From contig NZ_JAKZGD010000011.1 in NCBI RefSeq assembly GCF_022549495.1, forward strand, positions 48,576-112,575: 64,000 nucleotides of DNA. The letters are read 5' to 3'. Each line of letters starts with the position of its first letter. Positions within the stretch are counted from its first letter, which is position 1. Under the pieces are notes generated by a model that made no database searches, was not told where the DNA came from, and saw only the letters and a program-made list of their open reading frames with translations. The DNA is from Acinetobacter sp. ANC 4805 (GTDB taxonomy: Bacteria > Pseudomonadota > Gammaproteobacteria > Pseudomonadales > Moraxellaceae). This document shows, piece after piece, positions 1 through 8,923 of the stretch. A program made the translations under genes and the position numbers.

Positions 1-1830
1 ATGTATACCTCCCATGTTAAACCAAGCTAATGCATATTCAGGATTTAAAGAGATTACTTTTTTATAAGCATTAATAGACTCTTTTGTTTGGCCTAACTTT
101 TCATAAGTTGACGCTAATTGAAACCAGCTCATGTCATCAGGTTGGATATTTAAGGCTTGTTCTAGTAACAATGGAAGGCTTTCTTTTGGACGATTGAGAA
201 AAAGTAGTGCTGTCCCCAAGCAATAGCCGAATTCACCTTTTTCGAGATTATAAGCATTCCTAAAACAATATTCTGCTTCATTCCAATTGTTCTCTTCCTG
301 TGCCCAATGACCAAGTCTATCCCAAAGAAACGCTGCATTTTCGGTTTTAGTAAAATGAATTATAGATTCAAATTGAACTTTGAAGGCAGAATAAGTGAAT
401 CCGATATTCACAGCTTCTGAACGTAAATAAAATTGATTTAATAACCATTCTCTAACACCATATGGGCAATTAGGATGTTTCTTCAGGTATCTATCCCAAA
501 AAGAGATACTTAGCTTGGCATTTTCAATACTATCACGTCCAAATAAAGCAACTTGTTGAGCACACCATGACCAATTCCAATCCCCACTATTGGCAGTGTC
601 ACTAAGTAAGGTGTTGATTTCTCGAAATGCTGAACGACCTTCTTTTAAATTAAAGAGAGCATTGATTCTCCATCCTACAACGGAGAATTGTTTCTCAGTT
701 GTTGATTCATTAAACACTGTTTCATCAAAGTATTTTAGTGCTTCCTTATATTGACCATCCTTTAAATAGAAGTTACCTAAAGCAAAATTAGCTTCTGGGA
801 GGTTTTCATTGAAAGAGATGGATTTTTTATAACAAATAATCGCTTCAGTTCGAGTTCCTAAATTTTCATAACTTGAGCCAAGATTTTTATAACACATAGC
901 TAGTAGCTGATTATCATTCTCATTCAAGTCATTTATAGCTTTCTTATATGCAAAGATTGCATCTTCATTACTACCTAATACGGAGTATCCATTTCCAATG
1001 GAGTATAAAAGACTTCCTGAACTAAATTGTTTGGTTTCTAACTTGGATTCTAGATAGTTAATTCCACTTTTAACTCTAACAAGATCAATTTCTTTTTGCG
1101 CCATTCCAATATTAATCTCAGCCATATAGCAATATATAATTGCATTATGATCTGATGGAAAAAGCGCTAAAAACCTATCGAAATTATCACTTATTATCTT
1201 ATCTTCACCGCTGTTATAAAGAATTGAAAGTAAAGTAGTTGCATTTTTTTGATCTTCAGGGATATATAGGTCGAAGGGTATTGTTTTTATTGTACTTACC
1301 ATCTCTGTAGGAGAGGTAGTAATTTGTTTAATTCTACTATTTCTTAGTTCATTAGAATTAGCTTTTGCAAGTTTTGCTAAGGATTCTAACCTTTGAATAG
1401 TAAGAAAGTCAGTGAAATTTATAGTAATAGTCTGTTGGGTCGTCCATCGTTGTTGAGAATGTTCATATTGGCGTAATACAGTATCTGCATAACAAAATTT
1501 AAGAGAGTTTGTAGGAATGTGGTAGCAGACAAAAAATGAATATTGTTGAGAGATTAGATAATTCAGATTAGATCGGTTTATATCTATACTGATAGAGCCA
1601 TCTTTATTTAAAGCTTTTTTTGTTCCCTTTAATTGGACATGGATTCTAATATTAGTAGCATTTCCATCATTAACTACTTCTAATTGACAGTCTGTACCAT
1701 AATCCTGTGTATCCTTTTGTTGGATCATGAAACATTCAGATTCATCTATGATTTTTTCAAAAGCGACTACAGCTTTACTCTCTATAATATGATTTGGATG
1801 TCGTTTAGGTAAGTCATCTAAATATTTCAT
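1..1830 (-). CDS. DUF4365-TPR protein, C-terminus beyond window
   Basis: An uninterrupted frame of 610 codons runs off the left edge; I checked it for stops codon by codon. Residues about 10-130 look like a DUF4365 domain: an ESKAVVAF segment, then QDYGTDCQLEVV and a VQLKGT motif. In that family such D/E and QxK motifs suggest a restriction-endonuclease-like fold. From about residue 230 to the edge the protein is built of tetratricopeptide repeats, for example NLGSSYENLGTRTEAIICYK and LASTYEKLGQTKESINAYKK. DUF4365 with repeats or ATPases is common in bacterial defence loci; a defence role here is inference. The start has an AGG-containing ribosome site. The gene lies 37 bp after a small gene on the same strand and is probably cotranscribed with it. 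Confidence 0.8.
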   Translation of the reverse strand, partial: MKYLDDLPKRHPNHIIESKAVVAFEKIIDESECFMIQQKDTQDYGTDCQLEVVNDGNATNIRIHVQLKGTKKALNKDGSISIDINRSNLNYLISQQYSFFVCYHIPTNSLKFCYADTVLRQYEHSQQRWTTQQTITINFTDFLTIQRLESLAKLAKANSNELRNSRIKQITTSPTEMVSTIKTIPFDLYIPEDQKNATTLLSILYNSGEDKIISDNFDRFLALFPSDHNAIIYCYMAEINIGMAQKEIDLVRVKSGINYLESKLETKQFSSGSLLYSIGNGYSVLGSNEDAIFAYKKAINDLNENDNQLLAMCYKNLGSSYENLGTRTEAIICYKKSISFNENLPEANFALGNFYLKDGQYKEALKYFDETVFNESTTEKQFSVVGWRINALFNLKEGRSAFREINTLLSDTANSGDWNWSWCAQQVALFGRDSIENAKLSISFWDRYLKKHPNCPYGVREWLLNQFYLRSEAVNIGFTYSAFKVQFESIIHFTKTENAAFLWDRLGHWAQEENNWNEAEYCFRNAYNLEKGEFGYCLGTALLFLNRPKESLPLLLEQALNIQPDDMSWFQLASTYEKLGQTKESINAYKKVISLNPEYALAWFNMGGIH

Positions 1831-1867
1831 GTCACGACCTATTGTATTATTGGTTTAAAGTAGATAT

Positions 1868-2230
1868 TCATTTTTTGTTTTCCCCTGATTCATTTAAGGA
1901 CTGCCGATTGAGTTCAGTTAGAATCTCAAGAATTTCTTCAGATGAAATGATATTTGCATTATAAAATGCATATGTAATATCACCAGGTATGCCACCAGCA
2001 GCAGTGCCAATAGCATGTAGTTCTATACTATTGATTTGTTGTGGGTAATAAAATTTAAAGAGTTTATTGAAATCTTCATTTGAAGCTGCATTGTATGTTG
2101 CTCGTGAAAAGCTCAATTCAGTTTCAAGCATATAGCCTTTGGAGGATAATTCTTTTACGAGCTCTTCAAAATTTAATGTCCCATTTCTAGAATGATAAAT
2201 GAGTGTAAGAGCTGGAAATGTAGAACTCAT
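1868..2230 (-). CDS. Hypothetical 120-aa protein
   Basis: I do not recognise the family. The protein has no signal peptide or membrane segment. It looks like a small alpha/beta domain: a beta-rich start (LTLIYHSRNG), a helix, and a glycine-rich centre (IGTAAGGIPGDITYAFYN). It is transcribed just ahead of the DUF4365-TPR gene (37 bp gap) with no terminator between, so it may be a partner or regulator of that protein. The upstream region is a long AT-rich gap shared with a divergent gene. Real coding is likely because the frame is clean and fits the operon layout. Confidence 0.65.
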   Translation of the reverse strand: MSSTFPALTLIYHSRNGTLNFEELVKELSSKGYMLETELSFSRATYNAASNEDFNKLFKFYYPQQINSIELHAIGTAAGGIPGDITYAFYNANIISSEEILEILTELNRQSLNESGENKK

Positions 2231-2722
2231 ATTTTTAGCCTCAAAATTTATTCATTGATTGAACAGTTGGAAAATATTGTTTTTTTTCAAGCATAAATAT
2301 TTATATAGAATATGATTTGTACAGATCAAGGTAAACAGTAAAAGTATATTGAACGACAATTCGTGTCGTCTAAGTATAGAAATATCAGGTTAATTGGTTA
2401 AAGATTAGATTTTCATGAAATGTTTATATCTTATTCATCATGGTCAAAGTCTTGACAATACTGGCTTTTCCTCAAAGCTTAGATATATCTATTCCTTGAA
2501 CTGACTTATGTGTAAAGCAGACTCAAAATTTGAGAGTGAAGGAAATGAAATATTTATTTCCATGATTTAATTTTTATACTTATTCCACTTTTTATATAAG
2601 GTGTTGATAATAGTAAATTATTTTATGATTTTTTAGAAAAAATCAAAGTTCTATCAATTATTTATTTAATTTGATCAGTACATTAATAAGACTTATTAAA
2701 AATTTTGCTATTTAAATAATGG
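2231..2722. other. AT-rich divergent intergenic region
   Basis: This gap of about 490 bp separates two divergent transcription units, so it should hold promoters for both. It is very AT-rich. The only clear structure is a perfect 6-bp inverted repeat with a 5-nt loop at 2353-2369 (ACGACA/TGTCGT). No small gene or RNA was recognised. Confidence 0.5.
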
Positions 2723-4669
2723 ATGATGTATATGAAGCGACAACTTGGTGTTTTTACTACCGATCAAATAAATAAATCAGGTTTCCGAATCCGTGCAAGT
2801 GCATTGATGAGTTCGGAGGAACGACATCATTTTGAACGACTTACTACAGGTCTTCCAGCTGGGTTACCAGCTCACATACAACATGATATGCATCGACCTT
2901 TTGGGTGGAGCAAAGTTCTTGGTCTTTATATTGATAGTGAAATGGTTCGCGTAGTTGGAGTAATTGAAGAGGCAGAAACTGAGCAAGAGACAATTCAGTT
3001 AACACAACTAGCTTCTCTTTTTTGGGAGGTACATCATAATAAAGAGAGTGATAATTTAAAAAGAGATTTATTAGAAAGAGCTAACTTATCGGAGCTTGAT
3101 GAGTTTGATAAGTTTCTTAAGATGGAAGCATATGTATTATCACGCAAAAATGTTGCATCATTGCTTTATCCTGAACTGTTTAATATCTCAAGCGATTCTG
3201 TAGATAAAGATGGCTTAACAGATTACAAAATACTATGTCAGAGCATGAAGCAAGTTCAACCAGGTATTTTTCTTGATAAAAAACATAATTTATTGATATT
3301 TGCCCATAGATTCTTCAGACGTAGTCTGTCACATAGAAATAAATTAAATGAATATTTTCTTTCAATTTTTGATAAAACCGTAGCAGAAAATTCTCATCTC
3401 GTTCCTCGACTACGTCTTGACCCAGATCTTATTGGTCATCCAGAAACTGTTACCAATTTATTAGAGTTAGAGTATTGGTGGGGACCACATTTTAACGATG
3501 ATATTTCATTGATACCGAACGGTGTAACTGAACATAAGGCATCAGAGAGAACAAGATATTTCGAGGGTATCGATAGAACTCAAATTTGGTGGAAATCACC
3601 TGAAACACGCTTAAACTCAAGTATAGAGGACAGGTATCGTACCTTTGAAATTGAAGAGCTAGTTGAGAATTCATCTGGTGGGCTTCCTGATGAGCAGTAT
3701 GGATGTCGTTATGCACATGCAGAATATTCTATCGGTACTTCAGCTATTACTCATTTTGATGGTGCTATACGAGCCTATCCCCAAGATAAGTATTTAGACA
3801 GAATTGATTTAGCGATCGACCAAGCTGGAAAGCACTCTGATTACACAAAACTGTTCAGATTTGATGGATGTATGACAGTTGATCTTTGGAAGCGCTTATT
3901 ATGTGATTATTTTAAAGGTAATCCTTTAATTCCAGAATATCTTGGTGCTGCTCAAGATGATATAGAAATAGAACCAGAAGATATTATAAATAAAGATGTA
4001 TCAAAAATTGATACCGAAGAGTCTAAATCAGAAAGTGAATTAGCTGTATTTATTAGCCTTACACACAGCGTTTCTATTAATGAGTCTTGTATTGAGCCGT
4101 CTGTAATAGTATTACCTGATGAGCGACTCTTACAAACAATAGAAACAGGGTGCGGTGCTATTGATAAATTCATTCGTAGTAAATTTGACGTGGCAAAGAT
4201 AACCTCAACTTCTATCGATAACGGAACATTAAATCTGGCAAAAGTAACTTTCGGAGCTACTAGTAATCTTACTGTTGAGATGCAAGATTTTATTTCTGGC
4301 TTTTCTAATTCTTTACTTTACGATATTGAACATAATGGATTACAAAGAATAGCAGTTCCTATTAGCTGGGTTAATAACAAATTGCTGATAAATCTAAGTA
4401 TCAAAGGTTCTGGGATGCAGGTTTACCAATTGTTAGTTAAATTATTTACAATCATAGACCCGTTAAAGCCTGCATCGGAATGGATAGAAAACTTAGCGAG
4501 CGCGATTACAGCATTAGTACCTATTTCCACAATTACCCCAGATTTGAATGGGGTACTTCAAGGTCAATTGACTTATAAGCGTGCTGGAGTTGTTAAATAT
4601 AGAATGAAGTTGCCTGATTCACAAATGAAGGGGCTCCTTGATGAGAAGCCAGATTGGTTACGACAGTAA
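2723..4669 (+). CDS. Hypothetical 648-aa cargo protein
   Basis: A large soluble protein that I cannot assign to a family. No signal peptide, membrane helix, P-loop or classic nuclease motif was seen. The middle (residues about 250-400) is the most distinctive part, rich in W, R, D and H, with EYWWGPHFNDD, RTQIWWKSPETR and AHAEY. It is followed by an HFDGAIRAY segment and by DRIDLAI, which look like conserved catalytic or binding stretches. An acidic linker (IEIEPEDIINKD) separates a C-terminal domain of about 220 residues. Start choice is open: ATG at 2723, 2726 or 2732, the last with GGA at a reasonable distance. It sits alone on the plus strand in the left cargo of the Tn7-like element. Confidence 0.7.
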   Translation: MMYMKRQLGVFTTDQINKSGFRIRASALMSSEERHHFERLTTGLPAGLPAHIQHDMHRPFGWSKVLGLYIDSEMVRVVGVIEEAETEQETIQLTQLASLFWEVHHNKESDNLKRDLLERANLSELDEFDKFLKMEAYVLSRKNVASLLYPELFNISSDSVDKDGLTDYKILCQSMKQVQPGIFLDKKHNLLIFAHRFFRRSLSHRNKLNEYFLSIFDKTVAENSHLVPRLRLDPDLIGHPETVTNLLELEYWWGPHFNDDISLIPNGVTEHKASERTRYFEGIDRTQIWWKSPETRLNSSIEDRYRTFEIEELVENSSGGLPDEQYGCRYAHAEYSIGTSAITHFDGAIRAYPQDKYLDRIDLAIDQAGKHSDYTKLFRFDGCMTVDLWKRLLCDYFKGNPLIPEYLGAAQDDIEIEPEDIINKDVSKIDTEESKSESELAVFISLTHSVSINESCIEPSVIVLPDERLLQTIETGCGAIDKFIRSKFDVAKITSTSIDNGTLNLAKVTFGATSNLTVEMQDFISGFSNSLLYDIEHNGLQRIAVPISWVNNKLLINLSIKGSGMQVYQLLVKLFTIIDPLKPASEWIENLASAITALVPISTITPDLNGVLQGQLTYKRAGVVKYRMKLPDSQMKGLLDEKPDWLRQ

Positions 4670-4804
4670 AAGATTGAAAATATTTAAGATCTTTAAATTT
4701 TGACAGTAATACTCGTACTAGTTACTGTCTAATTGGTACTTGATTGGAATGTTTCATTATAGCAGTTTAAATTTTTATTAATCAAAACATAAAATGAGGG
4801 GTTT

Positions 4805-5098
4805 GTGGATTTTATTATTTTTTTGCATCAAAAAATAAAGATATTTGTTGATTGTAGTGGATTACTTTTCAAGTTTATTATTGGTTTTGGTGTATGCTTA
4901 ATTATTTTGTATTTTATGTACATCGGATATTTCCCAACAGATTTATCGTTAGGGGATGGTCTTTTATTCTTTCTTATCACAATTAAATTTTGTTTTTTGT
5001 ATTTGTTATTTTTAGGAGCACACTATGCTCTCGGAAATACTTTGGTTGGTATGTTGAAGGTATTAAAAAAATATATGTATCACCTTGTTTTATTTTAG
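4805..5098 (+). CDS. Small membrane protein (97 aa)
   Basis: A GTG start follows a GAGGGG stretch, though the spacing is tight. The product is very hydrophobic, with two or three membrane-spanning segments (about residues 17-40 and 48-75), and no recognised domain. Its last 14 bases overlap the start of the next membrane protein gene, which suggests translational coupling and a joint role. It follows the 648-aa gene by 135 bp without an obvious terminator. Function unknown. Confidence 0.55.
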   Translation: MDFIIFLHQKIKIFVDCSGLLFKFIIGFGVCLIILYFMYIGYFPTDLSLGDGLLFFLITIKFCFLYLLFLGAHYALGNTLVGMLKVLKKYMYHLVLF

Positions 5099-5750
5099 AA
5101 AAAAGTTAGATGAAAAAATATTTAATTTGTTCTTTCTTGAATTGGATTTAAAAGAAGGCGTTGATAAAATTGGAAATTTTTTTATCAAGTTTTTACTTTC
5201 TATCTTTGGGTTAGCTTTTGTCTTTGTATTTTATGGCGGAAAATCATTGAATTTTTTGATAATGATTTTCTTAAGTTTATTACTCAAAGTTTGTATTGAT
5301 AAACTTATAAAACAATTTAAAATAGAAAAAATAAATAATGAGAAATTAACTGAGGGTGAGAAAGAGTTAAAAAATAGAAAGTTATTAGTAATGTTGCTTT
5401 ATATACTATTTGTTCCTAGTGGCGTATATCTATTTTATGCTGGAAAAGAGACAAACTTTTTTATTACCAATACACTGGGTTCTGTCCGAGAAGACGATAA
5501 AAATAGTCTTATTTATATCAAATTAGTATTCAAAGACTTTTTTCCTGAAGCTAAAATTGGAGATAAGAAAGGTGACTATATAGAAATCAAGGATGCTGAG
5601 GTTTTATTAAGAGGGGTAGGGAAAAATGCTTTAGTCCAATATATATCTAAAGCTAAAGATCAAAATGGAAATATGGTCCCTATCAAAGTGAAAGTAGAAA
5701 TTCCAAATGATTCACTTTTAATTATACGAAGATCACATGATAAAAAGTAA
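5085..5750 (+). CDS. Membrane protein with C-terminal soluble domain (221 aa)
   Basis: Translation probably starts at TTG 5085, inside the end of the previous gene. Membrane segments are visible at about residues 30-50, 54-72 and 100-118. A cytoplasmic lysine/glutamate-rich helix (IEKINNEKLTEGEKELKNRK) lies between the second and third. The last 90 residues are a polar beta-rich domain. No family was recognised. Overlap with the 97-aa gene suggests the two proteins form one membrane unit. Very AT-rich codon use fits acquired DNA. Confidence 0.6.
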   Translation: MFYFRKKLDEKIFNLFFLELDLKEGVDKIGNFFIKFLLSIFGLAFVFVFYGGKSLNFLIMIFLSLLLKVCIDKLIKQFKIEKINNEKLTEGEKELKNRKLLVMLLYILFVPSGVYLFYAGKETNFFITNTLGSVREDDKNSLIYIKLVFKDFFPEAKIGDKKGDYIEIKDAEVLLRGVGKNALVQYISKAKDQNGNMVPIKVKVEIPNDSLLIIRRSHDKK

Positions 5751-5877
5751 TAATAAATTTTTTACTATGTGAATAGCTAAGCCAAAAATCTATTAATCTT
5801 TATAAATCAACTATTTAAAAGTTAAATTTTAGTATCTGTACTCCCCCTTAATAGAGTAAGAGGGTGTTAATCCTCGC

Positions 5878-5904
5878 AAAAAAATGGTGCCCATAAGAGC
5901 ACCA
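5878..5904 (-). terminator. Rho-independent terminator of the tns operon
   Basis: On the minus strand a perfect 6-bp stem (TGGTGC/GCACCA) with an 8-nt loop is followed directly by seven T residues. It lies about 100 bp after the tniQ stop codon and so closes the transposition operon. Confidence 0.85.
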
Positions 5905-6002
5905 CTTTTACTCAAGCAAATAGCTGAAGTAATTTTTCAATCCGCGATTAAAGGTTGTGGAACACCTAATTTTCCTACATAGTACTCCTATTTTTGAAAA
6001 CT

Positions 6003-7973
6003 TCAACTCGGCTTAGATAGTAAGATTAATACATCCTCTCGCTTAAACAGCCTGATCTTATGATCTGTTTTACCCATGTAATAAGGCTTGATCAGCTTCT
6101 GCTTCTGTAAGTTTGTAATATGTGAATGAGGCATACCTAGTAGGTTGCTAGCTTCAGCTCCTGTTAAATATTCTTCTTTTAACTTAAGGACCTCATTTAG
6201 TTCATCTCTTTTAACCAGACTCCAATAGACTAGTTCTTCAATTGTTAAAAAGCCTGTTTTGCACCAATATTGGCGTAACCAATTCAATGAACAATTTAAC
6301 GTCTCAGCTGCATCTTCAATACTAATAAGGTCATCATTTTCAATTTTATCCTTTATCAGATGTAATGATTTTCTGTCAACTCGTACCGAGATTGGATTCT
6401 CTGAGTTTCTGCTCAAATAGCCTTGATGTACTAAATATAATACTTGTCTTAAGCTTATTCTCAATAAGCAAGCTGCTTCATATAAAGAATAACAGTGATC
6501 CTCTATCAAATTATTTGTCCCTTTCCTATGTCTTCCTGTTCGAGTTTGATAGTGGGAAATTTGGTTAAGATCTATTGGCTCGATATCCTTTACAGAAGAC
6601 TGTTCATAAAAGTTAATTGATAAGCCATCAATATGTGGTCCACTTACTGGGGCTATCCCAATACTTAGCAGCTTCTCTACTAAATTGGTGGGGTTAACTT
6701 TAAGCTTTCTTGCCAAGGTTGATGCTGTGACATAATTTTCATGAAACGCGTCAAGTTTTTCGTATGAGATAACCTTTACAATGGATTGATTATCATCAAG
6801 AAGCCAGTGAGTTTTGCTCAATTTTCTTGCTGTTTCAAAATTGATATCCAATTTTTTTGAGATTTCCGTAATTGTTGGTTGTACGGGTTTCCTTTGAGGC
6901 TTAGCTTTAGGAGGTATAAATATTTTATGATCAATAAACTTATTTTTTTTAATCAAAAGTTTTTCAATTAATAAGCTCTGAAGGTTTTCAAAATCATAAT
7001 GTTTTTTACGTAATTTTAAGAAATCACTTGCTATAAGGCTTTTGAACCGTCTTCGTCCAACATTTAAAATGAGTCTTACTTCTTCTTGTAAAAGGGGGAA
7101 TTCTTTTGATCTAGCAGTGATCTTATATCTTGAGCATCTTTCTTCTACTAATCTTAGATAATTACCAAAGTAGTTAAACTTCTCTTTTTCCTTTAAAAAG
7201 GGAAGAAGTTGGACTCTTGGGTGGGCTAGATAAATCCTATTGTTTATCCAAGTACTTAATCTTTTAATCGAATTGCTAGGATCTGTAAAATATTCATAAG
7301 TTGCTTTTGTATATTCTTCATCAGAGAAAGGCTCCTGAAGCTCAGCAAAACTTTCTAATGCTGTCCAGTATGAGGTGAACTCCTGAAAAAATTCGTGATT
7401 TTCTTCTTTTAGAATTCTGGTGAACCAGTGAATGATATGGGTTGTCTTACAATGAACTTTTGGAGCATGAGTGAGATCAGCATTACAAAAAGGGCATATC
7501 GTAATACAACCTTTTGCAAGTGTAATTGCTTTACCACATTCATGGCACTTATTTAAAAGTAATAATGAGTGTACTAGGCAAGCATAAATTGGCTTAAATA
7601 GCCATATTTTTTTAAAATAAGGATGCTCATCAAGACATTGAGGACAAAATGAAAATTCACGAAGTCGTAGTAAATTTTCATTAACTTTTAACTCTCCCCA
7701 CTTTCTAGGAGAGCGATTGGTGGGGCCCACGCGTTCTAAAGCTAAATGTTGATAAGAAGAATCCAGATCTAAAACTTGTAGAACAAATTTAAAACGGGGT
7801 AGATCAGTTAAATCACAATTAGGTGCTTGCTTGGCAAGGTAGGAGTAATTTTCTTTACCTAGGAGTGTATATACTGATGAATGCCTATTAAGCTGTGCAG
7901 CTCTGAGCAAAAAGCTAGCAGCTGTTTCTTCTTCAAAGGGAATTGGTTGTATAAGCAAACTTTTATTATTCAT
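6003..7973 (-). CDS. tniQ: TniQ/TnsD-family target-site protein
   Basis: TniQ/TnsD proteins choose the insertion site and recruit the TnsC ATPase. The N-terminus (PIPFEEETAASFLLRAAQLN) matches the start of TniQ domains. Cysteines and histidines follow in zinc-binding patterns: FCPQC, C-x2-H, CHECG and CPFC, about residues 110-165. The C-terminal half contains several helix-turn-helix-like modules (for example SLYEAACLLRISLRQVLYL, SIEDAAETLNCSLNWLRQYW and LTGAEASNLLGMPHSHI). At 656 aa it is long, like TnsD proteins that read a fixed chromosomal site. The gene starts 2 bp after tniB ends. Given the element's position, its natural target is probably the end of nrdB (inference). Confidence 0.9.
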   Translation of the reverse strand: MNNKSLLIQPIPFEEETAASFLLRAAQLNRHSSVYTLLGKENYSYLAKQAPNCDLTDLPRFKFVLQVLDLDSSYQHLALERVGPTNRSPRKWGELKVNENLLRLREFSFCPQCLDEHPYFKKIWLFKPIYACLVHSLLLLNKCHECGKAITLAKGCITICPFCNADLTHAPKVHCKTTHIIHWFTRILKEENHEFFQEFTSYWTALESFAELQEPFSDEEYTKATYEYFTDPSNSIKRLSTWINNRIYLAHPRVQLLPFLKEKEKFNYFGNYLRLVEERCSRYKITARSKEFPLLQEEVRLILNVGRRRFKSLIASDFLKLRKKHYDFENLQSLLIEKLLIKKNKFIDHKIFIPPKAKPQRKPVQPTITEISKKLDINFETARKLSKTHWLLDDNQSIVKVISYEKLDAFHENYVTASTLARKLKVNPTNLVEKLLSIGIAPVSGPHIDGLSINFYEQSSVKDIEPIDLNQISHYQTRTGRHRKGTNNLIEDHCYSLYEAACLLRISLRQVLYLVHQGYLSRNSENPISVRVDRKSLHLIKDKIENDDLISIEDAAETLNCSLNWLRQYWCKTGFLTIEELVYWSLVKRDELNEVLKLKEEYLTGAEASNLLGMPHSHITNLQKQKLIKPYYMGKTDHKIRLFKREDVLILLSKPS

Positions 7974-7975
7974 TC

Positions 7976-8923
7976 TTAAACTCCTCTTATGCCTGAGGCT
8001 AATTGGGTAAGACTCATAACAAACGGATCTTGTTTAAAATCACTAATAAATAGGGTTATTCCAAGTTTCCAAGCCTGACTGAAATCATTTTGTGTAACGG
8101 TATTCCTTCCATCTTCTAATGCAATCACAATACTTTCACGTACAAGACTCATCACATAGGAGTGATAGCCTTTGGTTGCAGCAAAGATTTGCATACCTAA
8201 AAGAGAACTATCTAACTCCGGACTAAAGGCTGTATCGTGTTCAAGGGCTTTATTAGAGATTTCATGGAGAAATGAGTAGATTGTCCCATATGTATCTTTT
8301 GTACCTAGGGTAAGCGGAAATAATTTGTAATGGAAAGGAAATCGCCTAGCAATTTGAGTGTCAACTTGGATGAGTTTCGCGAATGGGGGAAGTCCTACAA
8401 GACAGAAGCTAATACCTGTTTCATTGACTAGGGTTTTTATCCAGTTGCCTACCGTAATATTCATTCTTGTAGACGTAGCTTTCCGGTCAAAAAGATGATG
8501 GAACTCATCTAGAAAAACCAGCTTCGTTTCACATTGGATGAGTAGATAGGTGAGTCTTGAAGTGAGGTATTTTGTCGTACCCATGTCAAAACTAGGATCG
8601 CCTAGTTTGTTTAGCATTGTGATTGCTAAGGACTTTACTGTTGCTGGTGATGGAACCTCAACGTAAAAGGCAGGAATAACCCGTTTTTTTCGATCATTCT
8701 CTATTTTAATCGAACTTGGCATTTGGGCGATTAATGCCTGACATAGCGTTGTTTTTCCAAGTCCACCTTCAGATAGCAGCATACTCCCAATAGGTTCTTT
8801 ATATGCAACACTACGTTCAGCACATTGTCGAATACCTTTATATGCAAGCATAAATTCATCGGAGGTAATCACAAGATCATTGAGATAGCTGACAGCTTCG
8901 AATGTAGTATTATCTTTTACCAT
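7976..8923 (-). CDS. tniB: TnsC/TniB-family AAA+ transposition regulator
   Basis: This ATPase links target selection to the transposase. Walker A is GGLGKTT at residues 53-59 and Walker B is VFLDE at 136-140, followed by FHHLF, typical of TniB. A sensor-like SFCLVGLP follows. At 315 aa the length fits TniB. The start codon overlaps the end of the transposase gene by 14 bp and has a GAGG ribosome site 9 bases upstream. It is the third gene of the tnsA-tniA-tniB-tniQ operon. Confidence 0.92.
   Translation of the reverse strand: MVKDNTTFEAVSYLNDLVITSDEFMLAYKGIRQCAERSVAYKEPIGSMLLSEGGLGKTTLCQALIAQMPSSIKIENDRKKRVIPAFYVEVPSPATVKSLAITMLNKLGDPSFDMGTTKYLTSRLTYLLIQCETKLVFLDEFHHLFDRKATSTRMNITVGNWIKTLVNETGISFCLVGLPPFAKLIQVDTQIARRFPFHYKLFPLTLGTKDTYGTIYSFLHEISNKALEHDTAFSPELDSSLLGMQIFAATKGYHSYVMSLVRESIVIALEDGRNTVTQNDFSQAWKLGITLFISDFKQDPFVMSLTQLASGIRGV

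Noticed and set aside
2353..2369. ACGACA-N5-TGTCGT dyad resembling the transposon-end repeats, possibly the left end
   Set aside because: Only one copy, two bases shorter than the real repeats, and palindromic so orientation means nothing. Clear cargo continues to the left of it.
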